64,000 nt of DNA from Clostridia bacterium (GCA_017556745.1 JAFYMF010000014.1:22541-86540), one strand, 5' to 3'. Shown: positions 35,196-44,529, counted from the stretch's first letter. Program-made: numbers and translations. Notes: a model not told the origin generated them from the letters alone.

Positions 35196-36974
35196 TTACA
35201 TAAACTGGGAAGCGTGCATCGATGCGTATGTCCCTCCGGCACAAATAAGTTCTTCATGGGTCCCGCACTCAACTATCTTGCCATCGTTAATAACAATAAT
35301 TTTGTCTGCATTTTTTATCGTAGACAGACGATGCGCGATAACAAAACAAGTCTTGTTCTCCATAAGCTTACGCATAGCTGTTTGAACATATTCTTCCGTT
35401 CTTGTATCAACGTTCGAAGTAGCCTCATCAAGAATAAGCATCCTCGAATCGTTTATCATCGCCCTTGCAATAGTAAGTAACTGCTTTTGTCCTTTCGATA
35501 TATTGATACCATTATCAGTTATTCTGGTATCATAGCCATTCGGAAGAGACTCAATATACTTATCTATCCCCACAACATGAGCGGCATGTTTAATTTTATC
35601 AAGAGAAACATTTTCATTTCCGTAAGAGATATTGTCAGCAATACTTCCGTCAAAGAGCCACGTATCTTGAAGAACCATAGTGAAGGCTTTTCTAAGGCTA
35701 TCTCGAGTAACAGAACGAATCTCTTTTCCATCAATAAATATCTGACCATCATTAACATCATAAAATCTCATAAGAAGATTTATTATCGTTGTCTTGCCGG
35801 CACCGGTGGGACCAACGATAGCTATCTGTTCTCCCTCTCCTGCGGTAAAACTAATATTTTTCAGTATGAGAGTATCTTCGGTATAACCGAAACTGACATT
35901 TTTAAACTCAACATTTCCGCATACACCGTCAAGAATTTCAGCATTGTCAGAATCACGAACCTCCTCCGGTTCATCAAGAAGACCGAAGACCCTCTCCGCT
36001 GCAGCAATAGATGATTGTAACTCATTAAATACAGTAGAAATCTCGCTGATAGGACCAGCAAACTTTCTTGAAAAAAGTATAAAAGCAGAAATATCACCGA
36101 GTTTAAGTCTATTTCCAAGATAAAGAATCGCACCAAGTGTACTTATAAGTGAAATAGATATATTATTAATAAAATTAACAGACGGTCCGACTACGCTACC
36201 TTGATAATCTGAATTATAACAAGAGGCCGTAGCATCACTGTTATACTTATCAAACATCTCAATAAACTCATCCTCAGTACCGTAAGCTTTAACTGTTTTT
36301 TGTCCTGTTATTGTTTCTTCTGTATAACCATTGAGAGCACCAAGAGCATATGAGCGTTTTCTGTAAAGAGGATGAAGCTTCTTGGTTTTTCGTAAGGTAA
36401 ACAATATCGACAGAGGGATTGTAACAAGGAATACACTTAACAAAAGCGGAGAAATCATCACCATACTGATAAATGCACCGACAATGGTAATAGAACTGGT
36501 AAATAGAGTCACAAAATCCTGTGACAAAGACGTATTTACCATATCGATATCGTAAGAGATACGACTAATTATATCTCCCGCCTGATGTCTATCGAAAAAT
36601 CCGACAGGCAGGGAAGTAAGTTTACTGAAAACGTCACGTCGCATAGACAATGTGATTTTTTGGCTGAGATTAACCATTATTACCGTCAGCAAGTATGTAA
36701 ATATCGCAGATATAGCATAACATATTATTATAAGAACGACGTAGTATAATACTTTATCAAACTCTACCTTTCCTTGTCCCGGAGAAATAGCATCGATGGC
36801 AAGACCTGAGAGTTTAGGAGCAAGGAGTGCAAGAAGATTAGACACAACAGACAGAAATGCAGCAAGAATAACGAACCACTTGTATCTCCAGACGTATTTG
36901 CCAAGTCTTAAAAGGGTCCTCGATTTTTTCGCCTTAGGTCGCGATACGTATGATAATGGATCACGTCCTATCAT
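35196..36974 (-). CDS. ABC exporter half-transporter (consensus ATPase, unusual signature motif)
   Basis: A 592-residue half-transporter with six membrane helices (about residues 35-310) and a C-terminal ATPase. Walker A is GPTGAGKTT, the Walker B/catalytic Glu is ILDEATSNVD and the switch His is VIAHRLST. Its signature reads ISKGQ rather than LSGGQ. It pairs with the upstream half-transporter, whose stop overlaps this start by one base. The two together form a heterodimer with one active and one degenerate ATP site, as in BmrCD or TM287/288. These export drugs, lipids or peptides; the substrate here is unknown. Confidence 0.93.
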   Translation of the reverse strand: MIGRDPLSYVSRPKAKKSRTLLRLGKYVWRYKWFVILAAFLSVVSNLLALLAPKLSGLAIDAISPGQGKVEFDKVLYYVVLIIICYAISAIFTYLLTVIMVNLSQKITLSMRRDVFSKLTSLPVGFFDRHQAGDIISRISYDIDMVNTSLSQDFVTLFTSSITIVGAFISMVMISPLLLSVFLVTIPLSILFTLRKTKKLHPLYRKRSYALGALNGYTEETITGQKTVKAYGTEDEFIEMFDKYNSDATASCYNSDYQGSVVGPSVNFINNISISLISTLGAILYLGNRLKLGDISAFILFSRKFAGPISEISTVFNELQSSIAAAERVFGLLDEPEEVRDSDNAEILDGVCGNVEFKNVSFGYTEDTLILKNISFTAGEGEQIAIVGPTGAGKTTIINLLMRFYDVNDGQIFIDGKEIRSVTRDSLRKAFTMVLQDTWLFDGSIADNISYGNENVSLDKIKHAAHVVGIDKYIESLPNGYDTRITDNGINISKGQKQLLTIARAMINDSRMLILDEATSNVDTRTEEYVQTAMRKLMENKTCFVIAHRLSTIKNADKIIVINDGKIVECGTHEELICAGGTYASMHASQFM

Positions 36975-38689
36975 TATTGCACCTCCCCTTGTGTTTTAGC
37001 TATCTCGTAATAGAGTGCAGATGACTTGAGAAGTGTATCGTGATCTCCGTATCCTGCCATTTTTCCGTTTTCAAGCACAAGGATCTTATCAGCATGTCTG
37101 ATAGAGCTTATACGCTGTGCGATAACAATCTTTGTCGTATTTTTAAAGTTGCTGTTTATTTCTTTTCTTAGCATAGCATCAGTCTTATAATCAAGAGCAG
37201 ACGATGAATCATCAAGAATAAGCAGTTCCGGATTTGCCGCAAATGCCCTTGAAAGCAGTATCCTCTGTTTTTGACCACCGCTAAGATTAGCCGCTTTTGA
37301 TTCAAGTCTGTATTCAAATCCGTTTTCCTTTTGAGAAATAAATTCTTCTGCGTGAGCAATTTTCGCTGCTTTCATAATATTTTCGTTATTAAGATGTCTG
37401 CCAAGAGAAATATTTTCAGCTATGGTTGCGGACATAAGAAAATCATTTTGGAAAACTATACCTATCTTACTTCTGAGATCTTTTAACGGTATTGATATTA
37501 TATCATCACCGTCGATCCTTATCTCTCCTTCAGATATATCGTAGAAGCGTAATAAGAGCTGTATAACTGTAGTTTTGCCACTTCCTATAGCTCCTATTAT
37601 ACCCAATGTTTCTCCACGTTTAAGCGAAAAATTTATGCCATCAAGAGTCTTTGCCCCTTCAGAAAGCCCGCTATAGGTAAACGATACATTACTGAAAGTA
37701 ATGTAGTCATCTGTATCAACATGGTCCTGAGGTATAACTTTTATATCGGACGTAGAACTAAGTATTTCGCGAATTCTTACGGCAGATGCACTACCTTTAG
37801 TATAGTTGGTAAAAATACGATTTATCATGGTTACGGCATTAGTTATGATAGTAAAGTAAGACATAAATGCAATTATCTTTCCTGCCTCTGAAAGTCCTTC
37901 ATTTACTCTGTAAGCACCAATCATAATTATTATTGCCAAAGCTATATTAAGAATCAGCGTAATAACAGGATTTGTAATACCAAGAGTTACCGTAGCTTTA
38001 GTTTCACGTCTGGACAGATCAGTATTTATTTTCTCAAAGTTATCTTTCTCCGTTTCTACCTGAGACAAAGCTTTTACAACTCGTATTCCTGAAAAAAATT
38101 CTCTGACTTTAAGCACAAGTGTATCAACAGCGTTTTGAACAGATGAGTAAAGCGGGATTCCATACCTTGAGAGAAACACGATTATCAACGCAATAAACGG
38201 AACTGTTGCAATAAGTATAGAGGCAAGAACGGCATCAAGCACGAGGGTCATTATTATTCCGCCTATAATGAGAATTGGCGCACGAATACCTACTCTGAGA
38301 AGCATACCTATCATATTTCTGACGTTATATGTATCAGATGAAATACGAGAAATAAGAGAGGGAACAGTAAAATGGTCTACCTCGCTGCAGGACATGTTAA
38401 AAATATGTCCGTAAAGATCACGTCTGACATTATAAATAACACTATTTGCAACCTTAGATGCACCTCGGTTAGCAATTACGTTTAACACAAATGTCAGTAG
38501 TGCGCACACAAGCATAAGTATGCCCCAAAAAAGTATTTTTTCTATACTTTTCATAGGGATTATCACATCTATAATATGTTGTAATATGTATGGTATAAAA
38601 AGCTCTGTAATTGTTCCGATAAATTTAACACTCATCGAAAACACAATAAGAGAAGTATAACCTGATAAATATTTAAAAATCGCTTTCAT
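36974..38689 (-). CDS. ABC exporter half-transporter (degenerate ATP site)
   Basis: A 571-residue half-transporter, six membrane helices then an ATPase domain with Walker A GAIGSGKTT and signature LSGGQ. The catalytic Glu is Asp (ILDDSSSALD) and the switch His is Gln (IAQRISS), so its own ATP site should hydrolyse poorly. This complements the partner, which has a normal Glu and His but a non-standard signature. No clear promoter of its own is seen; a TATAAT lies at 38716-38711 (minus) without a good -35. Confidence 0.93.
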   Translation of the reverse strand: MKAIFKYLSGYTSLIVFSMSVKFIGTITELFIPYILQHIIDVIIPMKSIEKILFWGILMLVCALLTFVLNVIANRGASKVANSVIYNVRRDLYGHIFNMSCSEVDHFTVPSLISRISSDTYNVRNMIGMLLRVGIRAPILIIGGIIMTLVLDAVLASILIATVPFIALIIVFLSRYGIPLYSSVQNAVDTLVLKVREFFSGIRVVKALSQVETEKDNFEKINTDLSRRETKATVTLGITNPVITLILNIALAIIIMIGAYRVNEGLSEAGKIIAFMSYFTIITNAVTMINRIFTNYTKGSASAVRIREILSSTSDIKVIPQDHVDTDDYITFSNVSFTYSGLSEGAKTLDGINFSLKRGETLGIIGAIGSGKTTVIQLLLRFYDISEGEIRIDGDDIISIPLKDLRSKIGIVFQNDFLMSATIAENISLGRHLNNENIMKAAKIAHAEEFISQKENGFEYRLESKAANLSGGQKQRILLSRAFAANPELLILDDSSSALDYKTDAMLRKEINSNFKNTTKIVIAQRISSIRHADKILVLENGKMAGYGDHDTLLKSSALYYEIAKTQGEVQ

Positions 38690-38724
38690 CTGTTTCCTTT
38701 ACTGTATTAAAATTATAAAAGGCA

Positions 38725-38750
38725 AAAAAAGCCCCTTGCGGAGCTTTTTT
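38725..38750 (-). terminator. Terminator after abrB
   Basis: AAAAAAGCcCC and GGaGCTTTTTT (38725-38735 and 38740-38750) form a stem around TTGC; read on the minus strand it ends in a T run. It lies between abrB and the ABC exporter. Confidence 0.65.
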
Positions 38751-38751
38751 A

Positions 38752-38997
38752 TTATCTTTTTGTACCAAGTTTATCAAGACAAGCTTTACATATAGGCTTG
38801 TCCATATAAATAAACAACTCTTCTGCGCTGTTACAAAAAACGCAGGCAGGATCGTGCTTTTGAAGAATAATTCTGTCGTTTTCAATAAATATCTCTATTT
38901 CGTCTTTTTCCTTGATGTCCATGTTTTTTCTAATCTCAATGGGCAAAACAATTCTTCCAAGCTCATCAATTTTTCTGATCATTCCGGTAGACTTCAT
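38752..38997 (-). CDS. AbrB/SpoVT-family transition-state regulator with C-terminal zinc knuckle
   Basis: An 81-residue DNA-binding protein. The N-terminal swapped-hairpin AbrB domain (MKSTGMIRKIDELGRIVLPIEIRKNMDI) is followed by CVFCNSAEELF and CKACLDKL, a CxxC...CxxC pair that should bind one zinc or act as a redox switch. Classical AbrB lacks this cysteine pair. It has a good RBS (GGAGG) and a consensus promoter. It sits at the same end of the conserved rsmI-to-abrB block as in Bacillus. Confidence 0.88.
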   Translation of the reverse strand: MKSTGMIRKIDELGRIVLPIEIRKNMDIKEKDEIEIFIENDRIILQKHDPACVFCNSAEELFIYMDKPICKACLDKLGTKR

Positions 38998-39029
38998 CGC
39001 TATCCTCCGCGTAACTTAATAACAAAGAT

Positions 39030-39058
39030 ATAATATCACATTTGTAAATAATTGTCAA
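39030..39058 (-). promoter_or_regulatory. abrB promoter
   Basis: On the minus strand TTGACA (39058-39053), a 17-base spacer and TATTAT (39035-39030) lie 32 bases before the ATG. Confidence 0.75.
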
Positions 39059-39065
39059 TTCGAAA

Positions 39066-39926
39066 TCATTCCTTGGATGATAAATAAAGACTGTATACAG
39101 TGTTTTTGGGAAGACCGAAATCCTTTGAAACAGTTTTGACCGCATCAGAAGATGAGCGTCCATCAGATATATATTCATCAATTTTTTTCAGAATAATATC
39201 ATCTGTCATAGGTTCATCGTTTGGCTGTTCAGATGTACCTTCTATAATCATTACAAACTCACCCTTAGGCTGTTTATCTGAGTAAAACGCAATAGCCTCT
39301 GAAAGTGTTGTACGTATAACCTCTTCGTTAAGCTTTGTGAGCTCACGGCAGAGAGCGATTCTTCTGTCACCTCCAAAGTGTTTACAAATATCAAGTAAGG
39401 TAGCATTTAACTTATGAGGGGCTTCATAAAGAATCATAGTTCTTTCTTCCTTGGATAAGAACTCCAGCCTTTCGCGGCGCTCCTTTCCTTTAACAGGAAG
39501 AAAGCCTTCAAAAACAAATTTACCGGTAGGAAGAGCAGACAAAGTCAACGCATTCACAGCCGCACATGGGCCGGGTATACCTACGACATTAACATTGTTT
39601 TCTGAGCAAAGAACTACAAGATCCTCTCCGGGATCACTAATGGCAGGAGTCCCTGCATCGGTGACAAGAGCACAGCTTTCACCGTTCATAAGACGGTTAA
39701 CTATCTCTATACCACGCTCTTTTTTATTGTGCTCGTAGTAACTTACAAGTTCTTTTTTTATTTCAAGGCGTTGAAGTAATTTCATGGTTACGCGAGTATC
39801 CTCAGCCGCAATAAAATCTACTTTACGGAGGACATCCATTGCTCGTAACGATATATCATACATATTTCCTATAGGGGTAGCAACAAGATAAAGTGTACTG
39901 CCGGAAACAAAATTTTTCTCCTCCAT
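39066..39926 (-). CDS. rsmI: 16S rRNA (cytidine1402-2'-O)-methyltransferase
   Basis: RsmI methylates the 2'-OH of C1402 in the ribosomal P site with SAM. It is 286 residues with the SAM-dependent tetrapyrrole methylase-like fold. Motifs are TLYLVATPIGNMYDISLRA at the N terminus, AAEDTRVT, LVTDAGTPAISDPGEDLV and LYEAPHKL. It overlaps the AbrB promoter region at its 3' end. The gene order with the upstream methyltransferase (17-base gap) is conserved in Bacillota. Confidence 0.95.
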   Translation of the reverse strand: MEEKNFVSGSTLYLVATPIGNMYDISLRAMDVLRKVDFIAAEDTRVTMKLLQRLEIKKELVSYYEHNKKERGIEIVNRLMNGESCALVTDAGTPAISDPGEDLVVLCSENNVNVVGIPGPCAAVNALTLSALPTGKFVFEGFLPVKGKERRERLEFLSKEERTMILYEAPHKLNATLLDICKHFGGDRRIALCRELTKLNEEVIRTTLSEAIAFYSDKQPKGEFVMIIEGTSEQPNDEPMTDDIILKKIDEYISDGRSSSDAVKTVSKDFGLPKNTVYSLYLSSKE

Positions 39927-39943
39927 TGTGTCTCTCCTTGTTT

Positions 39944-40726
39944 TTATTGCGGAAAATATCCGTTATGAAGAACAAACTCCATTTTATCAGAATATTTTCT
40001 TTTTTCGCCTTTATTTGCCGGTGAATCATATATATAAAAAGGTTCCGATGTCTTCAGCCCACCAGTTGCGGCACCATATTTTGCCTTGACCATAACAAAC
40101 GCGGGCTGTGAAACGGAATCGGGATATACAAATGTAATAAGTTTTGGTTCAAAACGATTGGTGCGCATAGAAACAAGAAGATCCGTTAGTCTATCTTGTC
40201 TGTATACAACAAAAAGATCACCACCGTGTTTAATAATGCGTGATGCACATGAAATAAACTGATCTATAGTCCCATGAAGCTCATGTCTTGCGGCTAATTT
40301 TTCTTCAGTATCATTATGCTTTCCGCTTGTCATCTTCATATAAGGCGGATTTGTAACAACAGCATCAACCTCACGTCCGAAAATATCCCCCTTAACATCG
40401 GAGACATTTTTCTCGTAAACCATAACTTTATCAGAAAGGCCGTTAAGCTCTGCATTCCTTTCTGTAAGGGAAGCAAAATACGGCTGTACCTCGATAGCAT
40501 GTATTATCTTTGCTCGGTCACGTGATGCAAGAAGAAGAGATATTATACCTGTCCCGCAACCAAGCTCTGCAATACTTTGACGTAACTTGGTGTCAACAAA
40601 AGCAGAGAGGAGAAGAGCATCTGTACCGAACTTAAAAAAACGTTTGTTCTGTATCAGACGTAAATTATCATTAACCACATCTATAGATTCGTCCTCCGAA
40701 AGAAGACATTCAGGACCTATATTCAT
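39944..40726 (-). CDS. SAM-dependent methyltransferase, TrmN6/YabB-like (tRNA m6A37)
   Basis: A 260-residue class I methyltransferase with the SAM loop ELGCGTGIISLLLA and the N6-adenine motif NPPY (VVTNPPYMK). It belongs to the YfiC/YabB group, whose E. coli member methylates A37 of tRNA-Val. FKFGTDALLLSAF at the N terminus is typical. The assignment to a particular tRNA is not certain. Confidence 0.85.
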   Translation of the reverse strand: MNIGPECLLSEDESIDVVNDNLRLIQNKRFFKFGTDALLLSAFVDTKLRQSIAELGCGTGIISLLLASRDRAKIIHAIEVQPYFASLTERNAELNGLSDKVMVYEKNVSDVKGDIFGREVDAVVTNPPYMKMTSGKHNDTEEKLAARHELHGTIDQFISCASRIIKHGGDLFVVYRQDRLTDLLVSMRTNRFEPKLITFVYPDSVSQPAFVMVKAKYGAATGGLKTSEPFYIYDSPANKGEKRKYSDKMEFVLHNGYFPQ

Positions 40727-40748
40727 TTATTTCCTCCATAAAATAAAG

Positions 40749-40770
40749 CGGAGCGCCCACTGGCGCTCCG
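40749..40770 (-). terminator. Terminator after ferredoxin
   Basis: CGGAGCGCC and GGCGCTCCG (9 bp, perfect) around a four-base loop. U-rich sequence follows on both strands (TTTT on plus; CTTTATTTTA on minus). It could reduce read-through from ferredoxin into the methyltransferase gene. Confidence 0.6.
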
Positions 40771-40791
40771 TTTTAAAGAAAACAGACTTGA

Positions 40792-40962
40792 TTATTCTGC
40801 TTTAGGAGCATCCACGGGACATACGGATGCACAAGCGCCGCAGTCGATACAAACATCTTCTTTGATAACGAGCTTGTCGTCCTTTTCCTCGATAGCCTCT
40901 ACAGGGCACTCGTCCTTGCATGCACCGCAGCTGATGCAATCATCACTAATCTTATATGCCAT
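40792..40962 (-). CDS. Two-cluster 4Fe-4S ferredoxin
   Basis: A 56-residue clostridial-type ferredoxin with two CxxCxxCxxxCP motifs (CISCGACKDECP and CIDCGACASVCP). Such proteins carry low-potential electrons in anaerobic metabolism. GGAGGTG precedes the ATG at 40962; an upstream in-frame ATG at 40977 is less likely. In the conserved Bacillota gene block this spot between ricT and the YabB-type methyltransferase is normally occupied by yabA, so the ferredoxin is an insertion or replacement. Confidence 0.95.
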   Translation of the reverse strand: MAYKISDDCISCGACKDECPVEAIEEKDDKLVIKEDVCIDCGACASVCPVDAPKAE

Positions 40963-41027
40963 TGTTTTCACCTCCATTAAGTTATATGCAGATTATAACA
41001 CAGCTTTATCGAAAAAGCAAATGTTTT

Positions 41028-42011
41028 TTACTCATTTGTTTCAATTTCTTCTTTTTCATTGTTTTCTTTCTGAGAAACAACCTTAAGAATGGTAAGCTGA
41101 TCACGATGAAATGTCTTGATTGTATTGTCATCATTATCGAGAACAACTCTTACTACCCCTGCAAGAGGGTTAGTCTCACAGACAGTTCCTATACCATCCG
41201 GAGTTCTGACTATTGCATCAAGTCGGGGAGTCTTTCTTATTTCCTCCTCATAAACCTCGTGCTCATATCTGAGGCAACACATAAGTCTGCCGCAAGTACC
41301 TGATATCTTTGCAGAGTTAAGGGATAAATTCTGTTCCTTTGCCATTTTGATAGATACCTGAACAAAGTCGGGAAGAAAACTCTTACAGCAGAAAGGTCTT
41401 CCGCATATACCAAGACCGCCAAGCATTTTTGCTTCATCTCTTATACCTATCTGTCTAAGTTCTATTCTGGTTCTGAATACAGAGGCCAGATCCTTTACAA
41501 GGTCTCTGAAGTCAACACGTCCGTCTGCGGTAAAATAAAAAAGTAGCTTATTATTATCAAAGGTGTATTCTACCTCGACAAGCTTCATCTCAAGCTTATG
41601 CTCGGCAATCTTCTTGATACAAATATCAAATGCCTCTTTTTCTTTCTTTATGTTTTCCTGATGACGGACTTCATCTTCCTTTGTAGCATGACGAATAACA
41701 GGACGGAGAGGGGGAACTATCTCAGAGTATGCAACAGTTTTATTTGCAGTTGCCGCCTCACCGAATTCAAGTCCTCTTGCTGTCTCAACTATAAGATTAT
41801 TTCCGATCTCAGCCGTTATTCCGTTAGGATCGAAATAATATACCTTGCCGGCAGTCTTGAACTTTACCCCAATAACCTCTACAGACTCTGGAAGTTCCTC
41901 AGGCACAGCTTCTTCAACAACCATATCCTCAGTGATAGTCTGCGTTTCATTTACCGGTTCCTGAGCAGGACGACTACCATTGTGCTTTCTTTTTTTATAA
42001 TTCTTGTACAT
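41028..42011 (-). CDS. ricT: RicT (PSP1-domain, YaaT-type) protein
   Basis: A 327-residue PSP1-domain protein of the RicT family. In Bacillus it joins RicA and RicF in a [4Fe-4S] complex that helps RNase Y process mRNAs and supports sporulation and competence. The characteristic cysteines are seen in GGLGICGRPFCCKSF and SGTCGRLMCCLRYE. The N-terminal ~45 residues are a basic then acidic low-complexity extension. RicA and RicF are not encoded nearby. It follows holB by 30 bases, as in Bacillus. Confidence 0.92.
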   Translation of the reverse strand: MYKNYKKRKHNGSRPAQEPVNETQTITEDMVVEEAVPEELPESVEVIGVKFKTAGKVYYFDPNGITAEIGNNLIVETARGLEFGEAATANKTVAYSEIVPPLRPVIRHATKEDEVRHQENIKKEKEAFDICIKKIAEHKLEMKLVEVEYTFDNNKLLFYFTADGRVDFRDLVKDLASVFRTRIELRQIGIRDEAKMLGGLGICGRPFCCKSFLPDFVQVSIKMAKEQNLSLNSAKISGTCGRLMCCLRYEHEVYEEEIRKTPRLDAIVRTPDGIGTVCETNPLAGVVRVVLDNDDNTIKTFHRDQLTILKVVSQKENNEKEEIETNE

Positions 42012-42041
42012 GGCTTAACCTCTGTAAATATTTATATAAAT

Positions 42042-43091
42042 TTATGAATTTATTGCTTTGATAATTCCGGATACATACTTATCCTTGAGAAGTTGTATAT
42101 TGGTATTTCTCAAACACTGATCCCTCGTATCTCCGGATAATTCAACTATCATATACACCTTTCGCACCGGAAGAGACATAGCCGCTTGCATAACGCTATC
42201 TCTTGAAATATAATATTTGAGAGAGGTTTCAGGAGAGTTTTTATAGGCAATTATATCTCGTGCAGCACACTCCATGTCGGAAAAGAAGGAGGCAAGCGTA
42301 AGTCTGTCCTTAGGTAATCCGTTTATAACATCAATCATTTGAAGCTTCTGAGACCTGTTTGAAATCAAAGAAAACATTTTTTCGGGAAGCTTGTACTCTT
42401 CAATAAGTTCATTATATTTCTCAGAATCGGATACAGTGGCTTCAATCGCCGTACCAAGGCATCCACGAGAAAATTTCAATATTTCCTCGAGCTTTTGTTG
42501 ATTTTTCAAAAGTTCATTGTTATAATTTTCCGACAAGAACCGTCTTACAGAACCCTCGGTGAGAGGACGAATTTCAAACTGAATAACACGACTGAGAACC
42601 GTTTCAAGAACATTTTGAACATCCTTACACAGAAGAATAAAATAAACGTTCTTAGGAGGCTCTTCAAGTATTTTGAGTGCAGCATTCTGTGCCTGTGCCG
42701 TCATAAGATGAAAATCATCCAAAATATAAACCTTAAAATCAAGCTCGTTTGAAGTGACAACGGCATCATCTCTAAGCTCACGTACCTTATCTACACCGAA
42801 CGAACCCTGTTCCTCACGGTCAAAAAAGACAACATCAAGAGAATTTCCGCCAAGAATCTTTTTACAAGAAGCGCACTCACCGCAGGGAAGAGGATAATCA
42901 TCGCTATGCTTTTTTTCACAAGACAGTGCCGCAGCTATTTGATACGCAAAAAACTTTTTTCCAACGCCATCATTACCTACGAGCATAATAGAGTGAAATA
43001 GTGTACCATTCTGAATATCGATTGCTATTCTTCTTTTTGTTTCATTATTTTCAAGAAAATTCGGAAATAAATTAAAAGTATTTTTACTCAT
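42042..43091 (-). CDS. holB: DNA polymerase III subunit delta'
   Basis: The 349-residue delta' subunit of the clamp-loader complex that loads the sliding clamp. It has a modified Walker A (GNDGVGKKF), a zinc module with CGECASCKK, SVDKVRELRDDAV-like sensor segments and FILLCKDVQNVLETVLSRVIQFE. The usual SRC motif reads SRV. Position between the decarboxylase (24-base gap) and ricT matches the Bacillota block, except that tmk is missing. Confidence 0.92.
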   Translation of the reverse strand: MSKNTFNLFPNFLENNETKRRIAIDIQNGTLFHSIMLVGNDGVGKKFFAYQIAAALSCEKKHSDDYPLPCGECASCKKILGGNSLDVVFFDREEQGSFGVDKVRELRDDAVVTSNELDFKVYILDDFHLMTAQAQNAALKILEEPPKNVYFILLCKDVQNVLETVLSRVIQFEIRPLTEGSVRRFLSENYNNELLKNQQKLEEILKFSRGCLGTAIEATVSDSEKYNELIEEYKLPEKMFSLISNRSQKLQMIDVINGLPKDRLTLASFFSDMECAARDIIAYKNSPETSLKYYISRDSVMQAAMSLPVRKVYMIVELSGDTRDQCLRNTNIQLLKDKYVSGIIKAINS

Positions 43092-43115
43092 ATCCGGTTA
43101 CTTTCGTATAATAAC

Positions 43116-44441
43116 TTATTTTACAACTTTAATACGAGATACTCCAAGTTCAGTGAGATACGTTACAAATTCTTCTCTCACGATCTCTCCCGGCATAAGA
43201 ATTGCTGTTCCGGGAGGATAAAGAGAAACAGGCTCTGCGGCAACACGACCAGCAGAATCTACTGTATCAATGTATTCCCAAGGAGACATTGTCGCTTCCC
43301 GAATAGTAAGGGCAAGGGATATCTTTATTCCGTCTAAAGATAATTCAGATGCTACACCTATACTGTGTTGTGCAAAAAATCTGTCGAACGAAGACCAAAG
43401 TAATGAAAAATCATCCTCATTATTCATCACAGACGGAATAAGAACAAGATTATCTCTATCGTAGAATTCAGGATATATGCCGTCCTCAATCAAACATTTT
43501 GACAGTCTTTCTGCTGTTATTCCATCATTAAAGGGAATAACCAGTCTAAAAGGATCTCTCAGGTCATCGGTAAACTCAACACCATATGAAGTACATTTTT
43601 CTCTCGTTTTTAAAATCAAAGAATAAAGCCGAGAGAGCTTTTTCTGACCATCGTCCATCATATAATCTATGGCGGAAAAAGCGGAAAGTGAAATAAGATA
43701 TGATGGACTAGTGGACCCAAAAGACTGAACGGAAAAAAGCAATTCATCCTCTGTTATGTCAGTAGATGAGTGAAGAAGTGCAGCACCTGTAAGGGCCGGG
43801 AGAGTCTTATGAAGTGACTGGGCAGTAATTACCCCTTCAATCCCTGTAGAAGACATACTTCCGTTCTGCCAAAAATCCAAATGAGCTCCGTGAGCACCAT
43901 CAACAATGACGGTCATTTTAGCTCTACGTGCTTCTTCTGCAATTGATCTTATATCATGCATCCGTCCGTAATAATCAGGGGATGTAAGTACTATAGCAAC
44001 ACAGTCAGGATTTTTACGTATAGCAGAGATTATATCTTCCGTAGTCGGTCTTGTTCCGCATGATGCGGTTATCCACACAGGTTCGGCATCACAGTGAGAA
44101 AAGGAATACACAACCGCTCTATGAACATTTCTCTCGGACAATACTTTTCTGTTATTTCTTTTTCTCAGTACAGAATGTATCGCTGCATTAATTGCAAGAG
44201 TCGCACCTCCGGTAATAACAACGGTGGCTGTCGTTCTGTATTTTTGCTTCAGTTCCCCAAGAGAGCTCTCTAGAGAACCACCGGGATCCGGAGAATATAA
44301 ATTGTCGGTTCCGCAAAGTTCTGTCAGATCATACACAAAAGGCAGGGATTGTATCCGCCCTTTATGTCCCGGCATATGGAAACTGACCTTTTCGGTAATT
44401 ACAAATTCATTAATTGACGTATTAAATGCACACTTTTTCAT
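43116..44441 (-). CDS. PLP-dependent Orn/Lys/Arg decarboxylase-type protein (YaaO-like)
   Basis: A 441-residue fold-type I PLP protein of the Orn/Lys/Arg decarboxylase group. Motifs are FHMPGHKGR, TGGATLAINAAIHS, VDGAHGAH (PLP-ring Asp) and SLHKTLPALTGAALLH with the PLP lysine. It is shorter than biosynthetic speA-type enzymes and fits YaaO-like proteins; amino-acid specificity is not readable. The start is odd: a perfect promoter (TTGACA-17-TATAAT) ends 7 bases before the ATG at 44441, and there is no Shine-Dalgarno. An ATG at 44450 lies in the -10 itself and a TTG at 44477 is the -35. Leaderless initiation at 44441 is the best reading. Confidence 0.85.
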   Translation of the reverse strand: MKKCAFNTSINEFVITEKVSFHMPGHKGRIQSLPFVYDLTELCGTDNLYSPDPGGSLESSLGELKQKYRTTATVVITGGATLAINAAIHSVLRKRNNRKVLSERNVHRAVVYSFSHCDAEPVWITASCGTRPTTEDIISAIRKNPDCVAIVLTSPDYYGRMHDIRSIAEEARRAKMTVIVDGAHGAHLDFWQNGSMSSTGIEGVITAQSLHKTLPALTGAALLHSSTDITEDELLFSVQSFGSTSPSYLISLSAFSAIDYMMDDGQKKLSRLYSLILKTREKCTSYGVEFTDDLRDPFRLVIPFNDGITAERLSKCLIEDGIYPEFYDRDNLVLIPSVMNNEDDFSLLWSSFDRFFAQHSIGVASELSLDGIKISLALTIREATMSPWEYIDTVDSAGRVAAEPVSLYPPGTAILMPGEIVREEFVTYLTELGVSRIKVVK

Positions 44442-44448
44442 AATATTC

Positions 44449-44477
44449 ATTATATCAAAATAATGACTGTATGTCAA
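44449..44477 (-). promoter_or_regulatory. Consensus promoter predicting a leaderless decarboxylase mRNA
   Basis: On the minus strand TTGACA (44477-44472), a 17-base spacer and TATAAT (44454-44449), both perfect. The expected start site, 6-7 bases downstream, coincides with the A of the ATG at 44441. Confidence 0.75.
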
Positions 44478-44529
44478 ATCTTTTTACAGTAAGATATATA
44501 TTTACAAGTTTATATTTTCACAAAAAATA

